NCBI GenBank assembly: GCA_002320935.1
Contig: DCLG01000084.1
Coordinates: 205,081-210,794 of the forward strand
Source: Pedobacter sp. UBA1654
GTDB lineage: Bacteria > Bacteroidota > Bacteroidia > Sphingobacteriales > Sphingobacteriaceae
Direction of reading: 5' to 3'
DNA: 5,714 nt
This document shows positions 1 to 5,714 of the stretch, piece by piece. Under the pieces are notes generated by a model that worked only from the letters and a program-made list of their open reading frames with translations, was not told the origin of the DNA and ran no database searches. The translations under genes were made by a program, and so were the position numbers. Positions within the stretch are counted from its first letter, which is position 1. Every line of letters starts with the position of its first letter.

Positions 1-1
1 G

Positions 2-1546
2 GTTGCAAGAATCGCTTCTTCATTCATCAGCTTTGAGCAGGCAGACATCAGTCTGAAGCGTGAGCTTGCAAACGATAACTTCGATGCCACTAAGGAAAAA
101 GCAAAAGCAATCTGGAACAAAACCCTGAGCAGAATAAGTGTTGAAGGTGGTACCGTTGATCAGACCCGTACCTTTTACTCAACTTTGTACCGCACTGTTT
201 TCTTCCCGAACAAGCTATATGAAATTGATGCAAACAATAAGATCGTGCACTGGAGCCCATACAATGGTAAAGTGCTTCCTGGGTACATGTTTGCAGGTAC
301 CGGCTTCTGGGATACCTTCCGTGCATTATATCCCTTCCTGAACCTGGTTTATCCTTCCATCAACAAAGAGATGCAGGAAGGCCTGATCAATGATTACAAA
401 GAAGGTGGTTGGTTGCCTGAATGGAGCAGCCCGGCATATGCCAACATCATGGTTGGTAACAACTCTGCTTCTGTAGTAAGTGATGCTTACATCAAAGGTC
501 TGCGTGGTTACGATATTGAAATCCTTTGGGAAGCCTTAAAGAAAGGCGCTAACAATACTGGTCCCATGGCCGCTGTTGGTCGTGACGGTGTGAAGTTCTA
601 CAATGAACTTGGCTATGTACCATTCGATGCAGGTTTTCATGAGAATGCGGCAAAGACTTTGGAATATGCATATGACGATTTCGCCATCTATAACTTAGGT
701 CGTGCTTTAGGTAAACCTGAAAGTGAAATCGGTATCTACGCAAAGCGCAGCATGAACTACAAAAACCTGTTCGACCCGTCATCTGGTTTGATGCGTGGTA
801 AAAACAAGGACGGAAGCTTCCAATCGCCATTCAGTCCATTTAAATGGGGTGGTGCTTTTACCGAAGGTAACAGCTGGCACTATACCTGGTCCGTGTTCCA
901 TGACGTAGCCGGATTATCAAAGCTGATGGGTGGAAAAGACAAGTTTGTCATGAAACTGGATTCAGTGTTTTCGTTACCACCAATTTTTGATGAAAGTGCC
1001 TACGGTGGTGTGATCCACGAGATCCGCGAAATGCAGATTGCAAACATGGGTCAGTATGCACACGGTAATCAGCCGATCCAACACATGATCTACCTGTACA
1101 ACTATGGTGGTGCACCATGGAAGACGCAGTATTGGGTTAGAGAAACGATGAACAGAATGTACTCGGCAACACCTGATGGCTATTGCGGCGATGAGGATAA
1201 TGGTCAGACATCTGCATGGTATGTATTCTCATCCATGGGCTTCTATCCGGTAACACCTGCTGTAAATGAATACGTACTCGGTGCGCCATTATTCAAAAAG
1301 GTGACTTTAAACCTGGAGAATGGCAAAACGATCGTGATCAATGCGCCTAAGAACAGCGATGAAAATCGATATGTAAATGCTTTGAAGATCAATGGTAAAC
1401 CTTATTCGAAAAACTGGTTAAACCACATGGACCTTCAAAAAGGTGCGGTGCTCGATTTCGATATGAGCGCAACACCAAACAAGAAAAGAGGAACGAACGA
1501 AGCAGATTTCCCTTATTCTTTCTCCACAGAAAACACACACAAATAG
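2..1546 (+). CDS. GH92 family alpha-mannosidase, C-terminal part (5' end outside window)
   Basis: The frame is open from the left edge, so the first 514 visible residues are an N-terminally truncated view; family members run about 740-770 residues, so roughly 240 are missing, including any signal or lipoprotein peptide. GH92 enzymes are calcium-dependent, inverting exo-alpha-mannosidases acting on mannans and N-glycans, usually in the periplasm or at the cell surface. Family signatures seen in order: FISFEQADISLKREL near residue 8, a GFWDTFRALYP block near 100, EGNSWHYTW near 288, IHEIREM near 338, GQYAHGNQPIQH near 350, and GDEDNGQTSAWYVFSSMGFYP near 396. By spacing, Glu288 matches the catalytic acid and Asp397/Asp399 the base candidates described for Bacteroides Bt3990 (Glu533, Asp642, Asp644, from memory). 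The His339-Glu340 pair falls where Bt3990 has the pair linked to alpha-1,2 specificity, so an alpha-1,2-mannosidase is the best guess. The gene ends with TAG and a strong terminator. Family assignment is firm; linkage specificity is inferred. Confidence 0.95.
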   Translation, partial: VARIASSFISFEQADISLKRELANDNFDATKEKAKAIWNKTLSRISVEGGTVDQTRTFYSTLYRTVFFPNKLYEIDANNKIVHWSPYNGKVLPGYMFAGTGFWDTFRALYPFLNLVYPSINKEMQEGLINDYKEGGWLPEWSSPAYANIMVGNNSASVVSDAYIKGLRGYDIEILWEALKKGANNTGPMAAVGRDGVKFYNELGYVPFDAGFHENAAKTLEYAYDDFAIYNLGRALGKPESEIGIYAKRSMNYKNLFDPSSGLMRGKNKDGSFQSPFSPFKWGGAFTEGNSWHYTWSVFHDVAGLSKLMGGKDKFVMKLDSVFSLPPIFDESAYGGVIHEIREMQIANMGQYAHGNQPIQHMIYLYNYGGAPWKTQYWVRETMNRMYSATPDGYCGDEDNGQTSAWYVFSSMGFYPVTPAVNEYVLGAPLFKKVTLNLENGKTIVINAPKNSDENRYVNALKINGKPYSKNWLNHMDLQKGAVLDFDMSATPNKKRGTNEADFPYSFSTENTHK

Positions 1547-1581
1547 CATGTAATACCTGAATCATTTTTATGGTGAATGGC

Positions 1582-1612
1582 AGAGGGCCCTGAAAAGGGG
1601 CCCTCTTTTTTT
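1582..1612 (+). terminator. Rho-independent terminator after the GH92 gene
   Basis: A perfect 9-bp GC-rich stem (AGAGGGCCC at 1582-1590 pairing with GGGCCCTCT at 1598-1606) with a 7-base loop is followed by an uninterrupted run of seven T (1606-1612). It lies 36 bases after the mannosidase stop codon and ends 15 bases before tatD, so it should separate mannosidase transcription from the tatD-ansA unit. Confidence 0.92.
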
Positions 1613-1614
1613 GT

Positions 1615-1622
1615 TAGCTTTG
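1615..1622 (+). promoter_or_regulatory. Bacteroidota -7 promoter box upstream of tatD
   Basis: TAGCTTTG is an exact match to the Bacteroidota -7 consensus TAnnTTTG. It sits directly after the terminator T-run and 4 bases before the tatD ATG. No convincing -33 TTTG is seen at the usual spacing, where the terminator loop lies, so the call rests on the -7 box and on the need for a new promoter after the terminator. If used, transcription would begin at or within a few bases of the start codon. Confidence 0.55.
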
Positions 1623-1626
1623 TTTC

Positions 1627-2394
1627 ATGCTTTTAACAGATACGCATACCCATTTATATTATGAGACGGATGAAGCAAAGCAGGCGGCACTGCTTCAGCG
1701 TTGTTTTGACCAGGGCATACACCGCTTGTTTCTGCCCAATGTGGATGTGGCTTCCATTAGCCGCATTGATGAACTGGTAAGCAGATATCCTGAAAACTGC
1801 TTTGCCATGTCTGGCTTACACCCTTGTGATGTACGCGAGGATTATGCTGCGATTCTAACCGAGATCAAAGCCAGCATCCCTTCCCGTAAAATTTACGCTA
1901 TTGGCGAGATTGGTATTGACCTTCATTGGGATAAAAGCACCTTGAAGTTTCAGCAGGAAGCCTTTGCCATTCAGATTGGCTGGGCCAAGGAAATGGGATT
2001 GCCAATTGTGATCCATTGCCGTGAGGCTTTTGATGAGGTGTTTGAAGTGCTGGAGCAGCATAGAGATGAAAAGCTATTCGGTATTTTGCATTGTTTTACA
2101 GGTAACCTGGAACAGGCACGACGCTGTATAGACCTGGGTTTTTACCTGGGGATTGGGGGCGTACTGACCTACAAAAAGGCCGGCCTTGACCTGGTACTAT
2201 ATGATGTCCCTTTAGAGCATGTGGTATTGGAAACTGACAGTCCGTACCTTGCGCCGGTGCCTTTTCGTGGCAAGCCGAACGAAAGCAGTTACCTGATCCA
2301 TATTGCGAAGAAAGTAGCGGAAATTTACCAGCTTACTGTAGAAGAAGTTGCTGAAATCACGACGGCAAATTCGCGTAAAATATTTAACGTTTAA
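1627..2394 (+). CDS. tatD: TatD family metal-dependent hydrolase (putative DNase)
   Basis: This 255-residue protein has the usual TatD length and a complete set of TIM-barrel amidohydrolase motifs: DTHTHL (His7, His9), GEIGID (Glu94), PIVIHCREAFDEV (His130), GILHCFTGN (His155), LETDSPYLAP (Asp204), the RGKPNESSYL segment and the C-terminal TTANSRKIF. The His, Glu and Asp residues are the expected divalent-metal ligands. TatD proteins are cytoplasmic Mg-dependent nucleases (3'-5' exonuclease in E. coli); the substrate in this organism is not shown by sequence. The start is well fixed: an in-frame TAG lies at 1615-1617, no other start codon lies between it and 1627, and the metal-binding motif begins at codon 5. 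There is no Shine-Dalgarno and probably almost no leader. The gene is followed after 6 bases by ansA, so the two are probably cotranscribed. No motif is missing. Confidence 0.95.
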   Translation: MLLTDTHTHLYYETDEAKQAALLQRCFDQGIHRLFLPNVDVASISRIDELVSRYPENCFAMSGLHPCDVREDYAAILTEIKASIPSRKIYAIGEIGIDLHWDKSTLKFQQEAFAIQIGWAKEMGLPIVIHCREAFDEVFEVLEQHRDEKLFGILHCFTGNLEQARRCIDLGFYLGIGGVLTYKKAGLDLVLYDVPLEHVVLETDSPYLAPVPFRGKPNESSYLIHIAKKVAEIYQLTVEEVAEITTANSRKIFNV

Positions 2395-2400
2395 TAGCAG

Positions 2401-3429
2401 ATGACGAAGATCCTGATCATCTATACCGGTGGTACCATCGGGATGGTTAATGACCCGCACAAGGGTACACTCATCCCTTTCGATTTTGGACAGATCCAGC
2501 AGAATGTGCCGGAACTGGCAAGGCTAAATTACGACCTTGAGGTCCATTCCTTTGATCCGATCCTGGACTCATCCAATATGGATGCGCAGGTATGGATAGA
2601 ACTGGCCCGCATCATTGAGAAGAACTACAATGCCTTTGACGGCTTTGTGATTTTGCATGGTTCAGATACAATGGCATACACGGCCTCCGCATTGAGTTTT
2701 ATGCTGGAGAACCTTTCTAAACCCGTGGTGCTGACTGGCTCACAATTGCCGATCGGAGAGATCCGGACAGATGCAAAGGAGAACCTGATCACGGCGCTGG
2801 AAATTGCTGCAACCAGGAAGAATGGTGCGGCGAGGGTTCCGGAGGTATGTATCTATTTCGACTTCCAGTTGTTTAGAGGCAATCGCTCCATCAAATATGA
2901 CTCGGATAAGTTTGAGGCATTTCAGTCGCCGAACTATCCAATACTTGCTGAAGCCGGTGTACACCTTACCTTTTTCAATAACTACATTCAGAAACCATCC
3001 AAAGCAGCGTTTCGTGTAAACGATAAGCTGAACACCAATATTGGTGTGTTGAAGTTGTATCCCGGGATCAGCAAGGCCGCTGTAGAGGCGATCACCACAT
3101 CATCACTGGATGCCATTGTGCTGGAAACATTTGGAGCAGGTAATACCAGCACGGCCCCCTGGTTTCTGAATTGTTTGCAGGAAGCTGCAGATCAGGGTAA
3201 GATTATCGTTGATATCTCCCAGTGCCAGGCCGGTTCTGTAGAGCTGGGTAAATACGAGACCAGCAGGAAACTGCAGCAGATGGGGATCCTGAGTGGTTAT
3301 GACATGACCTTTGAGGCCACCATTACCAAGTTGATGTTTTTACTGGCGAAGGACCTGGAGCGATCGGAACTAAGCGCAATGATGGAACAAAACTTAAGGG
3401 GTGAATTAAGCCGGACAAGTGTGATCTAA
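2401..3429 (+). CDS. ansA: Type I (cytoplasmic) L-asparaginase
   Basis: This 342-residue protein, close to the 338 of E. coli AnsA, hydrolyses L-asparagine to aspartate and ammonia. It lacks a signal peptide, which fits the cytoplasmic type I enzyme. Visible signatures: YTGGTIGMV with nucleophile Thr12, LDSSNM near 55-60, DGFVILHGSDTMAYTASAL at 80-98 giving the second catalytic pair Ser88-Asp89 (E. coli has Thr-Asp), RGNRSIK with Lys165 matching the catalytic lysine, a YPGIS segment near 220, and a C-terminal QNLRGEL shared with E. coli AnsA. Cys275 in SQCQAG aligns with the cysteine of the allosteric asparagine site in E. coli AnsA, so cooperative control is possible (inference). The ATG lies 6 bases after tatD with no Shine-Dalgarno, which is normal for this phylum. 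The last codons overlap a CRP-like palindrome belonging to the next transcription unit. No terminator follows, so readthrough into the downstream genes is possible. Confidence 0.96.
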   Translation: MTKILIIYTGGTIGMVNDPHKGTLIPFDFGQIQQNVPELARLNYDLEVHSFDPILDSSNMDAQVWIELARIIEKNYNAFDGFVILHGSDTMAYTASALSFMLENLSKPVVLTGSQLPIGEIRTDAKENLITALEIAATRKNGAARVPEVCIYFDFQLFRGNRSIKYDSDKFEAFQSPNYPILAEAGVHLTFFNNYIQKPSKAAFRVNDKLNTNIGVLKLYPGISKAAVEAITTSSLDAIVLETFGAGNTSTAPWFLNCLQEAADQGKIIVDISQCQAGSVELGKYETSRKLQQMGILSGYDMTFEATITKLMFLLAKDLERSELSAMMEQNLRGELSRTSVI

Positions 3430-3439
3430 ATCACATGCT
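3418..3439 (+). promoter_or_regulatory. CRP-type operator overlapping the end of ansA
   Basis: The core TGTGAT-CTAA-ATCACA (3420-3435) is a perfect 6+6 inverted repeat with a 4-base spacer. The 22-base window agrees at 18 positions with the E. coli CRP consensus palindrome (AAATGTGATCTAGATCACATTT, from memory). It has the CRP form (GTGA/TCAC) and not the FNR form (TTGAT/ATCAA). Its centre (3427.5) lies about 40 bases before the start site expected from the -7-like box at 3456-3463, the classic position for class II activation. It spans the last two codons and the stop of ansA. Which CRP/FNR-family protein binds, if any, cannot be told from this window. Confidence 0.6.
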
Positions 3440-3455
3440 GTGAAGCAGAATTACC

Positions 3456-3463
3456 TTAATTTG
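3456..3463 (+). promoter_or_regulatory. Probable -7 promoter box for the cstB-ypdA unit
   Basis: TTAATTTG matches the Bacteroidota -7 consensus TAnnTTTG at all but one of the six fixed positions. It lies in the 109-base gap between ansA and cstB, downstream of the CRP-like palindrome. No TTTG is seen at the -33 distance, where the palindrome lies instead, which fits an activator-dependent promoter. A start site near 3467-3470 would give a leader of about 70 bases before cstB. Confidence 0.4.
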
Positions 3464-3480
3464 AATACAAATAATACGCT

Positions 3481-3552
3481 ATGAACGATTCAGGTCCGGC
3501 TTGGAAAAGCAACCTGGATTTTAGCAAAACAATATACAATGATGAAGATTGA
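3481..3552 (+). CDS. Possible 23-residue leader peptide overlapping the cstB start
   Basis: An ATG at 3481 opens a 23-codon frame that ends with TGA at 3550-3552, 14 bases inside cstB and in a different frame. The peptide is polar and acidic at its end (starts MNDSGPAW, ends YNDED), with no signal sequence and no run of a single amino acid that would point to classical attenuation. It begins about a dozen bases after the expected transcription start, so ribosomes would meet it before cstB. It may couple translation of cstB or may be chance. I do not recognise it as a known family. Confidence 0.25.
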   Translation: MNDSGPAWKSNLDFSKTIYNDED

Positions 3553-4957
3553 ACAAATTTATACCGGTTGCCTTGCAGAAGCAGCGTACTACATTGAAAG
3601 CAATGGAGAGGCTGCTATTCTAGATCCCCTGCGGGAAGTTGATGCTTACTTGCAACGTGCAGAAAAGGACAAGGCAAAGATCAAGTATATTTTTGAAACG
3701 CATTTTCATGCGGACTTTGTGTCCGGGCATGTTGATCTTGCATTGCGTGCAGATGCCAGCATTGTTTATGGACCTACCGCAGAGACAAACTTTAAGGCAC
3801 ATGTGGCCCGGGATGGCGAAGTGTTCCAGATCGGAGCGATAACCATTACTGTACTCCATACGCCTGGACATACGCCGGAATCAACCACTTACCTGTTGAA
3901 AGATGCTTCTGGTAAACCATACTGCATCTTTACCGGCGACACCTTATTTATTGGCGATGTAGGCAGGCCGGATCTGGCGCAGCAAGGGGAGCTTACTGCA
4001 GCGGATATGGCGGGAACACTATATGACTCTCTACATTCGAAGATCCTGGTATTGCCGGATGATGTACTGGTGTATCCAGCGCATGGCGCAGGATCAGCTT
4101 GTGGTAAGAATATGAGCAAAGAGACCTTTGATACATTGGGAAATCAGAAGCAGCTGAACTATGCGCTTAAAGCACCGGACCGCGACACCTTTATCCGTGA
4201 GGTAATTGATGGTATTTTACCGCCGCCACAATATTTTGCAAAGAATGCTGCAATAAATAAGCAGGGCTATGCACGTTTTGAAGAGGTAATGGAAAAAGGT
4301 TTGAAGGCATTAGCGCCGGAAGTGTTCGAACTGATGGCGAATGAAACTGATGCCCTGGTATTGGATGTACGCGATCCGCAGGTCTTTGCGCAGGGATTTA
4401 TTCCGTCTTCCATTAACATCGGCTTAGGTGGACAATTTGCGCCATGGGTAGGGAGTCTGATTACGGACCTGCAGCAGCCGATTCTGTTGGTGACAGAAGC
4501 CGGCCGGGAAGAAGAAGCAATTACGCGTTTAAGCCGGGTAGGTTATGATAATACGATTGGATATCTGGAAGGCGGCATGGATGCCTGGAAGGCGAGCGGT
4601 CGTGGTGTAGATACGATTGTTTCCATATCAGCCACTGCTTTTGAAAACATGGTCTCGAAAAACCCGGAACTCATTGTGCTGGATGTAAGGAAGCCTGGGG
4701 AGTACGAGTCGGAACATCTTGAAATGACATTGGCACGGCCATTGGATTACATCAATGAATGGACGGGGGAGATTAAACCCGGTCAGCAGTACTATATACA
4801 CTGCGCAGGTGGCTACCGATCTATGATTGCAGCGTCTATCCTTAAAGCAAGAGGTGTAGCTGATGTGATTGATGTTGCAGGCGGCTATGGCGCATTAAAA
4901 AATACAGGCCTAAAACGGACAGACTTTGCTTGTCCTTCGAAAGCCATGAACAGCTAA
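3539..4957 (+). CDS. cstB: CstB-like persulfide dioxygenase with pseudo-rhodanese and rhodanese domains
   Basis: The protein has 472 residues in three domains. Residues 1-235 are a metallo-beta-lactamase fold of the persulfide dioxygenase class: ETHFHADFVSGH (His55, His57), PGHTPESTTY (His111) and TGDTLFIGDVGRPDLA (Asp134) supply the mononuclear iron site expected from ETHE1. The Phe at residue 60, replacing the second-metal His of glyoxalase II, is shared with Staphylococcus CstB. Residues about 255-355 form a rhodanese fold without a catalytic cysteine (loop VTEAGREE near 318-325). Residues about 362-460 form a rhodanese with active loop CAGGYRS and Cys422. This order matches S. aureus CstB, a cytoplasmic enzyme oxidising thiol persulfides, including bacillithiol persulfide, with sulfurtransfer that yields thiosulfate. 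An in-frame stop at 3482 and no earlier start favour ATG 3539, or the adjacent ATG at 3542, which gives the usual MKIEQIYTG beginning. ypdA follows after 5 bases. The symbol is by architecture; the activity is inferred. Confidence 0.88.
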   Translation: MMKIEQIYTGCLAEAAYYIESNGEAAILDPLREVDAYLQRAEKDKAKIKYIFETHFHADFVSGHVDLALRADASIVYGPTAETNFKAHVARDGEVFQIGAITITVLHTPGHTPESTTYLLKDASGKPYCIFTGDTLFIGDVGRPDLAQQGELTAADMAGTLYDSLHSKILVLPDDVLVYPAHGAGSACGKNMSKETFDTLGNQKQLNYALKAPDRDTFIREVIDGILPPPQYFAKNAAINKQGYARFEEVMEKGLKALAPEVFELMANETDALVLDVRDPQVFAQGFIPSSINIGLGGQFAPWVGSLITDLQQPILLVTEAGREEEAITRLSRVGYDNTIGYLEGGMDAWKASGRGVDTIVSISATAFENMVSKNPELIVLDVRKPGEYESEHLEMTLARPLDYINEWTGEIKPGQQYYIHCAGGYRSMIAASILKARGVADVIDVAGGYGALKNTGLKRTDFACPSKAMNS

Positions 4958-4962
4958 AACAT

Positions 4963-5714
4963 ATGGTAGATTACGATGTCCTGATTATAGGTGCCGGTCC
5001 GATAGGGATGGCATGTGCGATAGAAGCGAAGAAAGCGGGCTTGAGTTATGTTATTGTGGAGAAGGGAGCGCTGGTGAACAGTATTTATAATTATCCGGTG
5101 TTAATGACTTTCTTTTCGACTTCTCAGCGACTGGAGATCGGCGATGTACCTTTTGTAAGCATCAATCCAAAACCTAACCGGAATGAAGCGGTAGAATATT
5201 ATCGCCGGGTGGCGGAAAAGTTCTCGCTGAACATCCATTTGTATGAAAGGGTGGACAGTGTCCGGAAAGCTGAGGATGGATTGTTTGACGTGCAGACTGC
5301 CAAGCGGCAGTATAGAGCCAGGTATGTGATCGTCTCCACCGGGTTCTATGATGTGCCGCTCATGATGAACATCCCGGGCGAGGAGCTGCCGAAAGTTACA
5401 CACTATTATAAAGATCCGCATCAGTATGCTTTTCAGCGTGTGGTGGTGGTAGGCGCAAACAACTCCGCGATTGATGCGGCACTGGAAACATACCGTAAGG
5501 GTGCGCAGGTGACGCTGGTTATCCGTGGACAGGAAATTGGTTCTTATGTGAAATACTGGGTGCGCCCGGATATTGAGAACAGGATCAAGGAGGGCGAGAT
5601 CAACGTTTACTACGGATCTACTTTGACATCGATTGAACCGGATACGGTGCATATCAATACGCCGGAAGGTGAGGTCGTGCTGGAAAACGACTTCGTGATT
5701 GCGACCACCGGCTA
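4963..5714 (+). CDS. ypdA: YpdA-type bacillithiol disulfide reductase-like flavoprotein (3' end outside window)
   Basis: The first 250 residues are visible; family members are about 320-330 long. The N-terminal FAD-binding Rossmann motif GAGPIG (10-15) is followed by Glu33 at the end of the second strand. Strong YpdA signatures follow: EKGALVNSIYNYP (33-45), TFFSTSQRLEIGDVPF (49-64), STGFYDVPLMMNIPGEELPKV (125-145), the second nucleotide-binding motif VVGANNSAIDAAL (162-174) for NADPH, and VKYWVRPDIENRI (196-208). In Firmicutes YpdA reduces oxidised bacillithiol with NADPH in the cytoplasm. There is no CxxC pair in the visible part, so it is not a thioredoxin reductase. Firmicute enzymes have Cys14 in GPCG; here it is Ile14, and the only visible cysteine is Cys18, one helical turn on. 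The ATG lies 5 bases after the cstB stop, so the two are probably cotranscribed. The family is clear; the substrate is inferred. Confidence 0.88.
   Translation, partial: MVDYDVLIIGAGPIGMACAIEAKKAGLSYVIVEKGALVNSIYNYPVLMTFFSTSQRLEIGDVPFVSINPKPNRNEAVEYYRRVAEKFSLNIHLYERVDSVRKAEDGLFDVQTAKRQYRARYVIVSTGFYDVPLMMNIPGEELPKVTHYYKDPHQYAFQRVVVVGANNSAIDAALETYRKGAQVTLVIRGQEIGSYVKYWVRPDIENRIKEGEINVYYGSTLTSIEPDTVHINTPEGEVVLENDFVIATTG

Noticed and set aside
549..830. Open frame of 93 codons on the - strand within the mannosidase
   Set aside because: It is a shadow of the GH92 frame, with composition rich in Cys, His, Arg and Ser and no family signature.
1010..1024. GTGATCCACGAGATC within the mannosidase considered as a second CRP-like half site
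   Set aside because: It has no TCACA partner at the right spacing and lies inside a well-conserved coding block (VIHEI).
3436..3447. Small hairpin TGCT-GTGA-AGCA after ansA considered as a terminator
   Set aside because: The stem is only 4 bp and no T-run follows, so it cannot be a convincing intrinsic terminator; a GNRA-like loop alone is weak evidence.
3539..4957. Glyoxalase II (hydroxyacylglutathione hydrolase) as the identity of the metallo-beta-lactamase domain
   Set aside because: The motif is HFHADF and not HxHxDH, so the second metal ligand is missing; the GDVGRPDL segment and two fused rhodanese folds fit persulfide dioxygenase of the CstB type instead.
5101..5652. Open frame of 183 codons on the - strand
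   Set aside because: It is fully antisense to the clearly coding ypdA frame, has no recognisable motif and reads like a low-complexity His/Arg/Ile-rich shadow, as expected opposite a real gene.
4963..5714. Sulfide:quinone oxidoreductase or thioredoxin reductase as the identity of the last gene
   Set aside because: A sulfide:quinone oxidoreductase was considered because of the cstB neighbour, but the SIYNYP, TFFSTS and LEIGDVPF signatures are those of YpdA, and the CxxC of thioredoxin reductase is absent from the visible part.

Overview
The window looks like chromosomal DNA of a Bacteroidota bacterium, most likely a Pedobacter-like member of the Sphingobacteriaceae. The grounds are the protein families present (a GH92 mannosidase, an asparaginase next to a TatD hydrolase, a YpdA-type reductase), start codons without Shine-Dalgarno sequences, and promoter-like boxes of the Bacteroidota TAnnTTTG type. 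The genus is an inference from overall resemblance. All genes lie on the + strand and are tightly packed, and no gene-free stretch exceeds about 110 bases.

Layout. Bases 2-1546 hold the C-terminal two thirds of a GH92 alpha-mannosidase, cut by the left window edge. It ends in a strong intrinsic terminator (1582-1612). Immediately after comes a promoter-like box (1615-1622), then tatD (1627-2394) and ansA (2401-3429), a two-gene operon with a 6-base gap. The 109 bases between ansA and the next large gene hold a near-consensus CRP-type palindrome that overlaps the ansA stop codon, a -7-like box and a possible 23-codon leader ORF. Then follow a three-domain persulfide dioxygenase/rhodanese protein of the CstB type (3539-4957) and, 5 bases later, the N-terminal 250 residues of a YpdA-type flavoprotein (4963 to the right edge).

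How the genes fit together. The mannosidase is a glycan-degradation gene, transcriptionally closed off by its terminator. tatD-ansA is a housekeeping-like pair (metal-dependent hydrolase and cytoplasmic asparaginase). The most interesting part is the right half. CstB-type enzymes oxidise low-molecular-weight thiol persulfides, including bacillithiol persulfide, and YpdA-type enzymes are NADPH-dependent bacillithiol disulfide reductases in Firmicutes. Their adjacency here suggests a small bacillithiol/reactive-sulfur module, possibly under a CRP/FNR-family activator. The YpdA homologue carries Ile where the Firmicute enzymes have the conserved Cys14, so its exact reaction is open.

No tRNA, rRNA, CRISPR array, insertion sequence or prophage feature was seen.
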